Shown piece by piece: positions 25,014-35,996 of a stretch of DNA of 64,000 bases. Each line of letters starts with the position of its first letter. Within the stretch, counting starts at the first letter, position 1. Source of the DNA: Aquila chrysaetos chrysaetos. Its lineage: Eukaryota; Chordata; Aves; Accipitriformes; Accipitridae. The notes below the pieces were generated by a model, which was not told where the DNA came from, made no database searches, and saw only the letters and a list, made by a program, of their open reading frames with translations. The stretch is from positions 20,958,698 to 21,022,697 of the forward strand of contig NC_044024.1 of assembly GCF_900496995.4 (NCBI RefSeq), read 5' to 3'. A program made the translations under genes and the position numbers.

Positions 25014-25325
25014 TGCGGGAGGCAGCTCCTGCGGGCGGTCCGCGGGCTCGCCGGGAGGGCACCGCTCGCAGCTGCCTCTCGGGACGGCTGGCAGGCGAAG
25101 GGAACCGGCCCCAGCTGCGGCGGGACGGGGGCGAGTCGGGCTCGGGGGCGCGGTCCGTGGGCGGCAGCGCCCGGCGCCGGCGGGAAGGGGGATGCCGGGG
25201 GTCGGGTCATGGCGGCCGGCGCAGGTGGGCGCGTTGGGTGCGGCCCCTCATTAGCGGCAGCCGCGTGCCCCGCCGCCACGCGCCGCGCGGACCCCCCCCT
25301 CTCCCGCTTCTGCCTTTGCCGCTTC

Positions 25326-25346
25326 AGCCGCCGCCGCCCGTGGAAG
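25326..25346 (+). other. ALG13: Candidate fusion splice acceptor before the OTU Met
   Basis: A pyrimidine-rich run (TCTCCCGCTTCTGCCTTTGC) ends in CTTCAG at 25327. Exon sequence from 25328 to 25346 is 19 bases, which exactly complements the phase-2 end of ALG13 exon 3. The junction reads Cys-Asn-Cys-Ser-Arg-Arg-Arg-Pro-Trp-Lys then the OTU Met. A Lys also precedes the corresponding Met in human long ALG13, as I recall it. Confidence 0.55.
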
Positions 25347-25487
25347 ATGCAGAAGGGCTGGAAGAAGTACTTCGGGCAGAAGTCCTTCAGCGAGGTGGCC
25401 ATGGACGAGTACCTGGGCAGCCTGGGGCTGTACCGCAAGATGACGGCCAAGGACGCCTCCTGCCTCTTCCGAGCCGTCTCGGAGCAG
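25347..25487 (+). CDS. ALG13: OTU-Tudor exon 1 (47 codons)
   Basis: Codes [13 protein letters not shown] through FRAVSEQ. Holds the OTU active-site stretch K-D-A-S-C-L-F-R with Cys39 encoded at 25461-25463 and Asp36 at 25452-25454. Lies inside the second CpG island. Donor GTGGGC, phase 0. The reading frame stays open upstream to at least 25209, so the 5' boundary depends on the transcript. Confidence 0.93.
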
Positions 25488-28400
25488 GTGGGCGGCGGGG
25501 CGGCACCGCTCGCGGTCTCCGGGCGCGGGGGGGGGGAGCCCGGGCGCCTCAGGCCCTGGCCGGGGCTGGCAGGGCGGGCGGGGTCCGCTGCAGGCCGGGG
25601 GCGGGTAGGGGGGTGCTCCCGGAGAGCCCTCCCGGGTGCCCAGAGAGTGTCGCGGGAGGGGATGTGTGTGGGGACGGGGGCGGGCGGGCTCCTGGGCCGC
25701 TTGGGCTTTCCTCGGCTTCTTTCCCCAAGTGCCTGCGGCCCCTCTGCAGCCTGTCCCCCCTCCTGTTGCGAAGTGTTTTGTGGTGGTGTTGGTGTTCGTA
25801 AACTACGAGGAAAATAAGGCTAATGTGAAGCATTAATTAAACTGCGGTCGTCTTCATTCTTTCATAACCTTCGTTTTTTCAGCTGTTTTCATCTCAAATT
25901 CATCACATGGAAGTTAGGAAAGCTTGTGTCGCATTTATAAGGCAACACCAGCATAAGTTTGAATCCGTAAGTAACGTGTGCGTTAGGCAGTTTTGCATGC
26001 ATAGTTAGGAAGTATTGTGGGAGGGGGTGAGCGGTTTAGCCATAAACAGACCCACATAAACATATGCACTGAAAACACGTCGTGCTTTGCCAGGCTTGGT
26101 GCATGTAAGAGAAGAGAAACGGCAGGGTGATTGCTTGCTTAATTCATTCGAGTTCTAATCGCACAAGTTTTATTTGACTTTGTATTTCTGAAGTTCTTGA
26201 AGTCAAGCAAGTTACTAATACCCAAGTAACCATTAAGGTGACAGTTACTTGTGTAGTATATTCTCTGTGGAGCAACCATTGCAGAATTTAGTAGGTAGGA
26301 GATATGTAGGATTTTGGAGTGAGAAACAAACATCAAAAAAAGGTGGAAAACTCCAGAGTGTGTTTAATCGATGCATAAAGTCATGGGGTTTGGGGGTTGG
26401 CTTTTTTTTTTGTTTGCTTGGTTTTGCGTGTGGCAGTTAGCGTGGCCACAGGCATGTGGCGGTTTGTGCGGGTACATGCGCAGCACCGTTTTTTGTGGTG
26501 GTGGGGTGTTTTGGGCTTTTTTTGTTTTGTTTGTTCTTGGTGTGTGTTTTGTTCCCCCTCAGTGCCCCCCCCCCCGCCCCCAATCACAGTTAAGTGCTTA
26601 ATCTAACCTAGGAGGGAGATGAGTCACTGACTATTTCTCAGACTCATGCTCTTAATTTTTTTAGGATCCCTTGGTACTTCCACATTGGTACCCCAAATCA
26701 TTCCCATGCTCTAAGGCAGGGAACAGCTGAAGTCATACCCCCTGTTAGACCACAGCCCTTCAGAACCCAAAAATGATAGCAATTGGCAAACTAGTCCCAA
26801 ATTTGGTGTGTGTGCCCCCAGCCCCTGCCCTGCCTCCTCCCATTCAACAGCTAGTAACGTATGGGTAATGTTTATGTTTAACTTTGCTTTCCAACTGGCT
26901 AAGTTTTTATATGTGTTTTTTTCTTTGTTTTGTTTAAAGTATGTGGAAGGATCATTTGAGAAATACCTTGAACGACTAGGAGATCCAAAGGTAAGATGGA
27001 TCTAATACTTGTCAAGAGATTAAAATTTGAGGAGTCTAGAACAGTAAATTAATTAGGTGACGCTTTAAAATGCGGTGGATTGGTTTTGTTTTTTTTTTTT
27101 TTTTAGAGAGACCCCAATCCTGGGGTCTCACTTGCATAGGTAATACTATGGGTTTGTACTGAATATTCACAGGTATAAACAGTATCAATTTTAGTGGGAA
27201 TTTGTATTGCTGCAAAGGAGCAATTAATGCAGACTGGACAGTAAAGCTGAGGCCTCTCGTGGGCCTTATTCTTAATTGCAATTATTCTCTAAGAAGGAAA
27301 AAGCAAAATATGTGGAGTGTACCTCACGTCAAATGTTTATCAGGCTCTGCAATCCCTTGCTTCTTCCCTTACCCTCAGATTCGAATACTAGACTTCAAAC
27401 TTTTATTTCTTTAGACTTTAACCAGTATGTATGGTGAATGCAACAGTCTCTGAAACAAATTTAGTGTTTTTAATTTAAAAAAAAATGTAACTTGAGTGAT
27501 GTGTTTAAGAGTCGCTGCCAGAACTAGCTCCATTTTACTCAGCTTGGTTGCAGACTTCCCCCCCACCCCCCCCCCGGAAATCCTAGTATCTCAATTCTCA
27601 ATGCATTGATTGATTGTTTTAACAAACTGATCAGTTTGGTTAGATATTTTAATACTACAGAGAGCTAGAATAGAGTTCTCAGTGTTGAAAATGGCTCTGC
27701 TATCTCATGTAATCTCATAATCTTGCATAGGAAAGTGCTGGCCAGCTGGAAATGAGTGCTTTATCAGTGATGTACAAGTAAGCGTCTCTTTCTTAAGTTT
27801 CACTTCGGTTTGGACTTGATGGTGTTTGGGTTCTGGCCCTAAAACCTCTTATTTGTTTGTCGCTGAGATACTAATGTGTGAAACATGGTGAGAAATGCTA
27901 CCCTAACAAAGTTAGTTAAACTAACATGTACACGGGTGCCATCACAACCCCTGTTCTCACAGTGTTAGGATTAAGGGGAGGGTCGGTTTCCAGTGATGTT
28001 TATTTGTTATCTTTTTGCTAATGTTAAACTCTGAAGTCAAGTGTTTCCTTCTAGTGGGTGAAGGATGGAAAACGGGGGGGGAAAAAGAAGGGTCTGTGTG
28101 GTGGAAACACTGTGTGGTAGTTATAAGCATGACTAAAACTCATGTAGGTGTTCTTGAAAGCTCCAGTAGTAAGGAGTACTTGCCCTGCTTGGCGCGTAAA
28201 CCCTGATATTTATTTCAAAGGTAACATAAGCCTGCGCAGGTGCTGCTGTCTTGCTAAAAAAGCTGCTGTTCTGTAACAAGGAGTCTGGCTCGCTGGTGGT
28301 AGAAGGAAGAACCCTCCCTTTGCAGGCTCGTTCTGTTCCAGTACTAAAGGAACAAACTGAAGTTTTGCAAGAGTTACTAGTTCTCTATACTGAGACTCTA

Positions 28401-31400
28401 ATCCTTTTACAGGGTGACTAAATTACTTGGACTTAATTGTCTCGGTGTCTGAGCACCCTGCTGAAAGCATAAGTACTTGACCTAAACTGTGACTATATAT
28501 AATGGTCTTTCCCAGGTAATTTTTTTTCCCCCTAAGATGGGTGGTGTTTGCTCATCTAGCTATTGCTGTATGGTAGCATTCATTTATCAGGAAAAGTATT
28601 CTACTTGATTTTTCTATAAACCAGCAGCGGATTCTCTAAACAGCTCCCTGCAAACTTCTTCATAACATGGTTCTACTAAAAGTATGCTCTTTCAAGTCTT
28701 GTTTTTCCTCTGCTTACCTAGGCGAGACTTCATTCTGTACCGGTACCCTGGAAAACTACCCACTTACGCTACAGACAATGGCTTTGAAGACAAGGTGAGG
28801 AGAAGTGAGGCAATTTCCTACCTCTACCCCTGAATCCTAGTTACCTCCAGTCCTGCTTAGTTGTAAAAACTTGCCACTGGAATTGAGCTCTTCTAACTCC
28901 AGTGCTCTTGTGTACCTGAACAAAACCCTAAAGCTGACTTCAGCTCATGGAAAAAGCACAGTATTTGCACAATGGTTAACTCAGTTACAGTAGCTTTGCT
29001 TCCCATCTGAGGGATGGATTGTGTGCTGTTCCCCTGCCAATCTTTTTTGTTACTCCAGCTCATTATTGGAAAGAAGTTTAATTTTGGCAGGAAGAGGTAA
29101 CATCACAATTCCAGAATATTCTTTCATGTTTCTGAAATCTCTTTGGCTAACAACACTTCCCAGTGGGAATTTGACTGATCTGACAGGGTAGAATGAAACA
29201 TCTGTGTTGAGTTGAAGAGCAGAACAAGATATGTTTATCATACTGGTGGAGAGAAGGTGTTGTCTCGCAACCCCCAGTGCTTCTCTTCCTGAAGTTGGAT
29301 GAGATGTGCAGTTTTTCTTCCTGAAAAGGGAAAGTTAATGTGAATGGATTAATCTAACAAACTGATTCATTTCTGTGACATATAAATAGAGCCCAGTTAT
29401 GGGAACTAATCAAACAGCTTATCTACACAGGAATTGTTGCTGGGGGCAAAAAGAAGCAACATAAAGGAGAAATACTCTGTATTACATCCCATCTGACCCC
29501 TCTTGTTTTTTGTGCATTCATGTAGATGTGCCTGCACAATTACGTGGCTAGCTCAGGCATGATGCCAGTGAAGTTGCTGCGGTATGGATTTCAGTATGGG
29601 CTATTGTATTTGCCAAAGTGGCTAGTTAGCTCTGAAATCTGTGCTGCTGCAGCTGTTCTTCTCTGTTGATTAGTATTACTGTCTTTGTTTACATGCTCTT
29701 CTTTCTATGTAGTTAGTTTCCTGTGTAGCTTAATCTAATTCCAAAATGAGCTAACTTTTAAAAATCAAGTAGTGTGGTCTAAATGTGTGTTTGTCCTCAA
29801 AGGCTTTACCACCAGAAGTCTCATTAAGTGTTGGCAGCTGTCTGTCATTAGACTGCATGTACAGGCAGCAGTTCTTTCTGGTGTTGCTCATTCTCACCAT
29901 GAGATGAGAGCTTGTGTTGGCAGAAGACATAGTGCACACTGAATTAAGAGCCCTGGCATCCCAGCTCCCGCTGGTTCACTGGGAAGCATCCTTGCTGGCA
30001 ATGTGCTGACAGCTGCCTGAGGGCTTCTGCCAGCTGCAGTTGGCTGTGGTCACATGCCAAGATGGGGTTTGATGCTATCTTGGTGTTTATTTGGTGTATC
30101 AATGCATATGTTGCAGAAAGCATGCATCTTTTCAAAAGGCAGCATAATATTGCTTATTAAAAGCAAGGCTTTGTTGAGTGTAAAAGAAGTAGATGCTATT
30201 CCAGTCCCTCAGGTAGGGAAGGGTGAAATGTGCCTTTGATACATGGACAGTGTATCTCAGGGGTACTGCATTTAATGGCCTGTATTTATTTTGCCTCTTG
30301 AGCAATTGGTGGTTTTGGAGGCAAGCTGGAAACAAATTCTTTATTTCATGTTTAATACAGCATGATGTAAAAATTGATACTTTTTCTTTGTATAATAGAC
30401 AAACCTATTTAGAGACTTTAACTAGGATTCAGTTTTAAGCTGATTCTACAGCTTTTTCATACTTACATCGAGAATATTTACTGTTTTCTTGATAAGTTGG
30501 TGTCGACTGTGGAATGAAAGAATAATGTAGTCTTGAGCTAGGATATCAAATAGAAAGAGTGAGGTTTTACATCATTCCAGCCTTAAAGCTTTTTTTTTTT
30601 TTTTTTTTTTTTCTTTCCCCCCCCAGATTTTACTGTGTTGTTCCGGCAATGACCATTATGACTCTGTGTATACAAAACAATTCCAGGAAAATGCTGCTAT
30701 TTGCCAGGGTAAACTTGAAATCATTTTTCTATGGAAGAGAATTACATGTTTTCATATGTTTATAAGCGGTGTTTGTTTTGGTTTCAGGGGAGGGGAGGAG
30801 AAAGATGGAAGCTCATTTATTGTATATTAATATATACATACGCTCATTATTCCATCTGTTAAGTGGGGTATTGGACCAAATGACTTCCAGAGGTCCCTTC
30901 TTCCCACCTGAATTATTTTATGATCCTCTCCTTAATTGAATTTAATAGAACTAGTGCCTTGTAACAGTAGATAATACTGAAGATCTGCTTACCTTGAAAA
31001 TTGCAGCAGTTCTTATGGGTCTGGTATTATCTTAATTTGGTTCAAGCTTTGTGTTGATTTGTTCAGCTGTATTGTATGAGATCCTGTACAAAGATGTGTT
31101 TGGCATGGATGAGGAAGAATTACGGTCTGCAGTTGAGGTGTTTCGAAGTGGATCCAAGAAGAACAGAAACAGTGGCTCTGTAGGAAGTGAGGATGCAAAC
31201 TTTGATTGTCTTCATGAAAAAGTATCCAGAAATCCATCAGAAAAAAGGTAGTTTTTTGGGAAGGGAATGTGGTAAAAGGGAAGCAAAAAAATTAAAAACC
31301 TTGTGAAGGGCAACTTTTCCAAGTTTCTTTGAATGTTCATGGGGTATTAACTCTTTTTCCTATCTCATGACACAAACATAAAGCTGAAGTATATTGTAGA

Positions 31401-34400
31401 AGAGAGTGTGCTTTCCTTGAAGCTGGGAAGCGTCATATAGTTCAACATCCTCTGCTGCTGGCTATGTTATAGTTGTGTGTTACTCTGTAAAATGACAGCT
31501 TATTTGTAAATAAAAATGTTCCTTACGTCATCGGAATATTTTTTTTTAGTGAGAAACTATTATTACTTTTCTAAGCCTCTATATCTCTGCAGAGGCAATA
31601 GTGTGTTGAGAAAATGAGCTCTGCTTTATTTTGTTTGTCCTTTTTTAATGAAATCATATCCCAGATAGATAATTAAATAGTGGCATTATTCAAGTCTGTT
31701 GGATCACTGGGGATGAGGGGAACAGACAGAATGTACCTATAGAAAGTCTCATATCCTGTGTTGTTCAGATCACTAGAAAGGCTTGAGGGATGCCTCTGAC
31801 CATTACTGAATGCTTGCAGATGACATTGGTTTGATAGGACTTAGAACAGGGTGTCTTGTACTTGACAGTGCAAGAGTTTAATCAGCCAGTGGGATCATCT
31901 TCATTTCCTAACGCAAGTAGTAGCCCTTGTTAGGGGTGGGTGTTGGAACAAGTAAAGGTCATGTTCTTGAAACTAGGAAAAGGGTTGTTGCGTACTGCAT
32001 CACAGCCATGGCTAGTGTTTAAGGCAAAACCTACCACTTGATGGCACCGTGGTGCTTTTTCAGATTGTATGAACAGTTGATTGATTTTAATCCTGGCTAG
32101 AAATTATGAATTGCATCTTCTGTAATCTTATTTTCAATTACTTAGAGTGGACGACTGGGAAGGCAATGATACTGATAATCCACAGGAAGATAAGTTCAAA
32201 CAAGGCATTGAAGAAGAAAAGGTTTGTCAGTTAGGGAAGAATTCCTTATGGTGGTGGTTTGGGGTTTTTTTGTTTTGTTTTGTTGTTGTTGTGTATGATG
32301 TTACCCTTGTTGGGGCTAAACCCTCTTTTCCACTTTTTAAAAATTACTTTTTGGAAAGTGGGTGGCTTATTTCTTCCATCTGCTTGTCTTTTGGTTTTGC
32401 CCTTGAGTTTCTATTAATTGGATAAACATTTTTCCTTTTGGAGATTCTCTTGTTTGTCTCTAGCTAATATTCCCCCCCTCCAAAGATGGAGCTTAGCAGA
32501 TGTTTCCTGGTCTGCTGTTTGTTTTTCCCAGAAATGGTTTAAATCAGTTCACTTTTGTTTTGAACACAGTATAAATCACTTTGGAACAGTTTTAGAAACT
32601 CTATAGAAACCTGTTTTCAGGTATAATAACTGAAATTCCCACCAACTTTTGAAGCCATGGTTTCATTGGTCTAGTTAGCTTCCTTTTGATTCTTTTTGAG
32701 TAAAGAACATGCCAAATGTTACTCTTGAGCCTGTTTCTAACCTTTCCAAAGTCTGTTTACTCAGCTTCTGAATGCCTAAATGTGTTTTCATATTCTTGTG
32801 CTTTAGTTTTTAGGCAAATATAGTGGAAGTGAAAATTTTGGAAAACAGTGTGTGTACATCTTAAAATCATCCACAGGTGCTGGCAGGATAGAGACTATGC
32901 TGAACACATTAAATGCACTTGTTAATGTTCCATTTCAACTCTGTTTTTAGCTGCCAGAAAATCCATCAAAGATGCCTGTTCCTTATAAAGTGCTAAAGGC
33001 GCTGGACCCTGAGATCTATCGGAATGTGGAGTTTGACGTTTGGCTGGACAGCAGAAAAGGTATCTTTAAAAAGGGGAGAAAACCACAACTACTTCTGTAC
33101 AGGCTCAGTGTTACATTTACAAATCTGAGGCCTATGTCACTTGTTTCTTCACAGCTGAAATGTGAAGGATACTGGTTAACCCAGCAGATACTTGTAGGTA
33201 TTACACCTTCTTGCTAGTAGCTGGTTTCTTGGCTTCATTTCAGTACAAAATAAACTGCTTCTGACACTATAATGGTGATAAGATTGCTAAAAATCTGACC
33301 TCTGCTACTTACTGATTATAGTATAGGAAATAGGAGGAGTCAGAGCAGAGTACAGAACTCTGCTACCATTCTGTTGTATTGGAAATCATATTGAAATTTG
33401 AGAGTTTTTTGTTGCAGCATGTGTGCAAGGACTTTTGCTTTTTAAAGCACGATTTTGGCTTCAGAATTGTATAATAATGAAGATCTCAAATTTGGCATTG
33501 AGATCTGTCAGATGAGTTTTCTCTTGCTTCCCAGCTCTTCTGGGCTTGAACATTCTGGAGAGATTTCATGGTCTTCACGGCTTGGGATAGGTTGCTGCTT
33601 TTTGGCATACACTATGGCTGATCTGTAAAGCAAGAAGTTACCAAGAAAGATAAGTTTGAAGTGGTGTTTGATGTCTGACCTGAAGTGCTTTGCATACTGA
33701 AGGACTCCAGCATTTTACAACTGCATAAGTAGTAATGAGTTAAAATTCTTGGAACAGAGTATAGTAACTAATTATCTATGTAGAGTACTGATGTGCAGAG
33801 AATCCAGGCAAGGAATGGAGAAAAACATGCTGAAATCTTGCAGCAAGGAGACTTTAGGCAATTTTAGTTTTTCCCGGATGACATCTCATTTTTGCCAAGT
33901 TCTACCAGTACTCTGGCAAGACAAGACACGTCCAACACTTTCAATACCAGAATTGGTATTAAATGCAGGATTAACTCAGTACCATCACAAAACACATTGT
34001 AGTATTGAAGTAGTAGTGCTATTTACTGCACTATCTGCATATTATTGATCTCCTGTGGCTTAGGCTGGTTGTGGTCTGTTACAAGAACATCTACAGTTAC
34101 TCCACCGTTACTGTGGGGAAAGTTCAGATGTGCGTAGGAAATACCTAACTCAGTTGGCCTGTAATATGTAGTTGGATGCTGTCATGAAGTACTTATAGGA
34201 TACATGAAGAAAGAACAGTGGTTTAAAGGCTTTTTCCTTTTTATTTATTTATTTATTTTTTAGAGCTTCAAAAAACTGACTACATGGTGTTTGCTGGGAG
34301 ACAGTACTATTTAGGAGACAAGTGTCAGGTTGGTACTCAAAGGAGATTCAGTTATGATAAACTGTTAGAACTGCATTAAATGGAGTATGGTAAGCCATAA

Positions 34401-35952
34401 AATCATGTGACTTCATAGAATTTTCCAAGGCTTTTCTCGTTCTTTTCCTTGTAGCTATTAATCTGACTTTCTTTTTAATTTCATTTCTTTCTAAAATCTT
34501 CCTTTAAACGTTGGGTAGTATGAAGGAAAAGCTGCTTGGAAATTCATTGCGAACCAGTGATATATGTTCTGTGAGTGTGGAAGTTCTAGACCGAGAGCTC
34601 AAAATGCACAGGGTGTGCATTTGAGGTAGTTGTCCATTAGATTTTCACTGGGGGTCAGCAACAAGTCTGGACAATCTTCTTCTCAACAGTAATGTAGCAA
34701 ATATTTTCATAAAACAGAAAAGGAAGAGCTAAAAAGGGAGGAGAAGCATGATCTGGCCAGGAGATGCTGAAAGGAAGGTCAGCTTTCTTTGTATTCCAGT
34801 GTCGTATGTAGTGACGGCTTATTTTTTATCACTGTTTGAGGTAGTGCTGATGATTCACTCAGTGACTTGTTTCTAGCTGAGCAGAGCTTTCCATTCCAAT
34901 TCCCTGTTTTATCCTTCATCCTCAAGTTCTTAAATAGTAGTCTTCCTTGGTACTTATCTGCTTGGAACAGTGTATAAAAATAAGTTAGAAAGCCGGTACC
35001 TTCTTACCTCTCAGTCACTAACAAGACTGATTTTTTTATTATTATTATTTTCCTTCCTTCCCGAAATTAGTACAGTGCTCTTTATTTTTAAGACGTATTT
35101 GAGACTCTCGGTCAACTCAGTAACATAGGATCAGCTAGGAGCGGCCTTTGCTAGTAGTGCTTTGTAGACAGTATTCTGAATCCTCTGATACAGTTTGGGT
35201 TTTTTAGATTTTCCCTTGTTCTCTCTCCAGGTACGTCTGGAGCCTGGAGGTAAGTATTACAACGCTCATATCCAGGAAGTTGGACAGGATGGCAACACGT
35301 TGACCGTATTTGTTGAGGAGCTGGCAGAAAAGTAAGCAGTCTGGTGACAACTTGATATTTGAACTCTTTCTGGTTGAGTTTGTATATTCACAGATGCTTA
35401 AAATAGGATTGTTAAGATACTTTGAAAAGAAAAGAGAACCTAGGCTTTTAAATATAAAGTGAGGCTTTGCTTCCTTGATGGCTGTCACTCTTCAAATAGA
35501 ATGTTGCAGGAAGTTTTTTCTCTTTGATTTCTAATGACCAAAATCATTATTGTAATGCTTTCTCTGAAATCTTTCTGCTCTTTCTTTTCTGGAACGTGAA
35601 AGTGATCTTTGCAGTTTGCGCTTAATTCATGGATAGCAAATTACGCTCTGCTGTTGGTTTCTCTGGAGTTTTTATGTTGTACCCAAACAACTAAATAATT
35701 GGCACTTCTGGTGAGTCTAATGACTTTCTCCACCTTGCTGTTCAAAGCATTCACCCTTCTCTAAACCTAGAATTCAGTTTGATGACATATTGTAAAAATG
35801 CTGTGTTGTCAAATGCTTTCAGGTGTACCTCTGAAGGCATACAAATGCAGGGAAGAAAGACTTGACCCAGGAAGTCAATAGTGTTGAGACTAAATCCTAG
35901 CTTGCTTTTTTAATAAACAAGTAACAGTAATGTGTGCTTGGTGTCAGAGAAA

Positions 35953-35996
<44 letters not shown>

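Larger units (their letters stand above)
24780..25720 (+). promoter_or_regulatory. ALG13: Second CpG island, likely promoter of the OTU-Tudor transcript
   Basis: About 0.9 kb of very GC-rich, CpG-dense DNA centred on the first OTU exon, well separated from the ALG13 promoter by 3.5 kb of AT-rich sequence. No TATA box is apparent. Contains a YY1-like motif at about 25002-25013 and several C or G runs. It strongly suggests that the OTU-Tudor part can be transcribed on its own. Boundaries are visual estimates. Confidence 0.75.

Noticed and set aside
25157..25801. 214-codon frame overlapping the first OTU exon
   Set aside because: Begins at GTG, is Arg/Gly/Pro-rich and is a shadow frame of the CpG island. 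The OTU frame overlapping it has clear homology.
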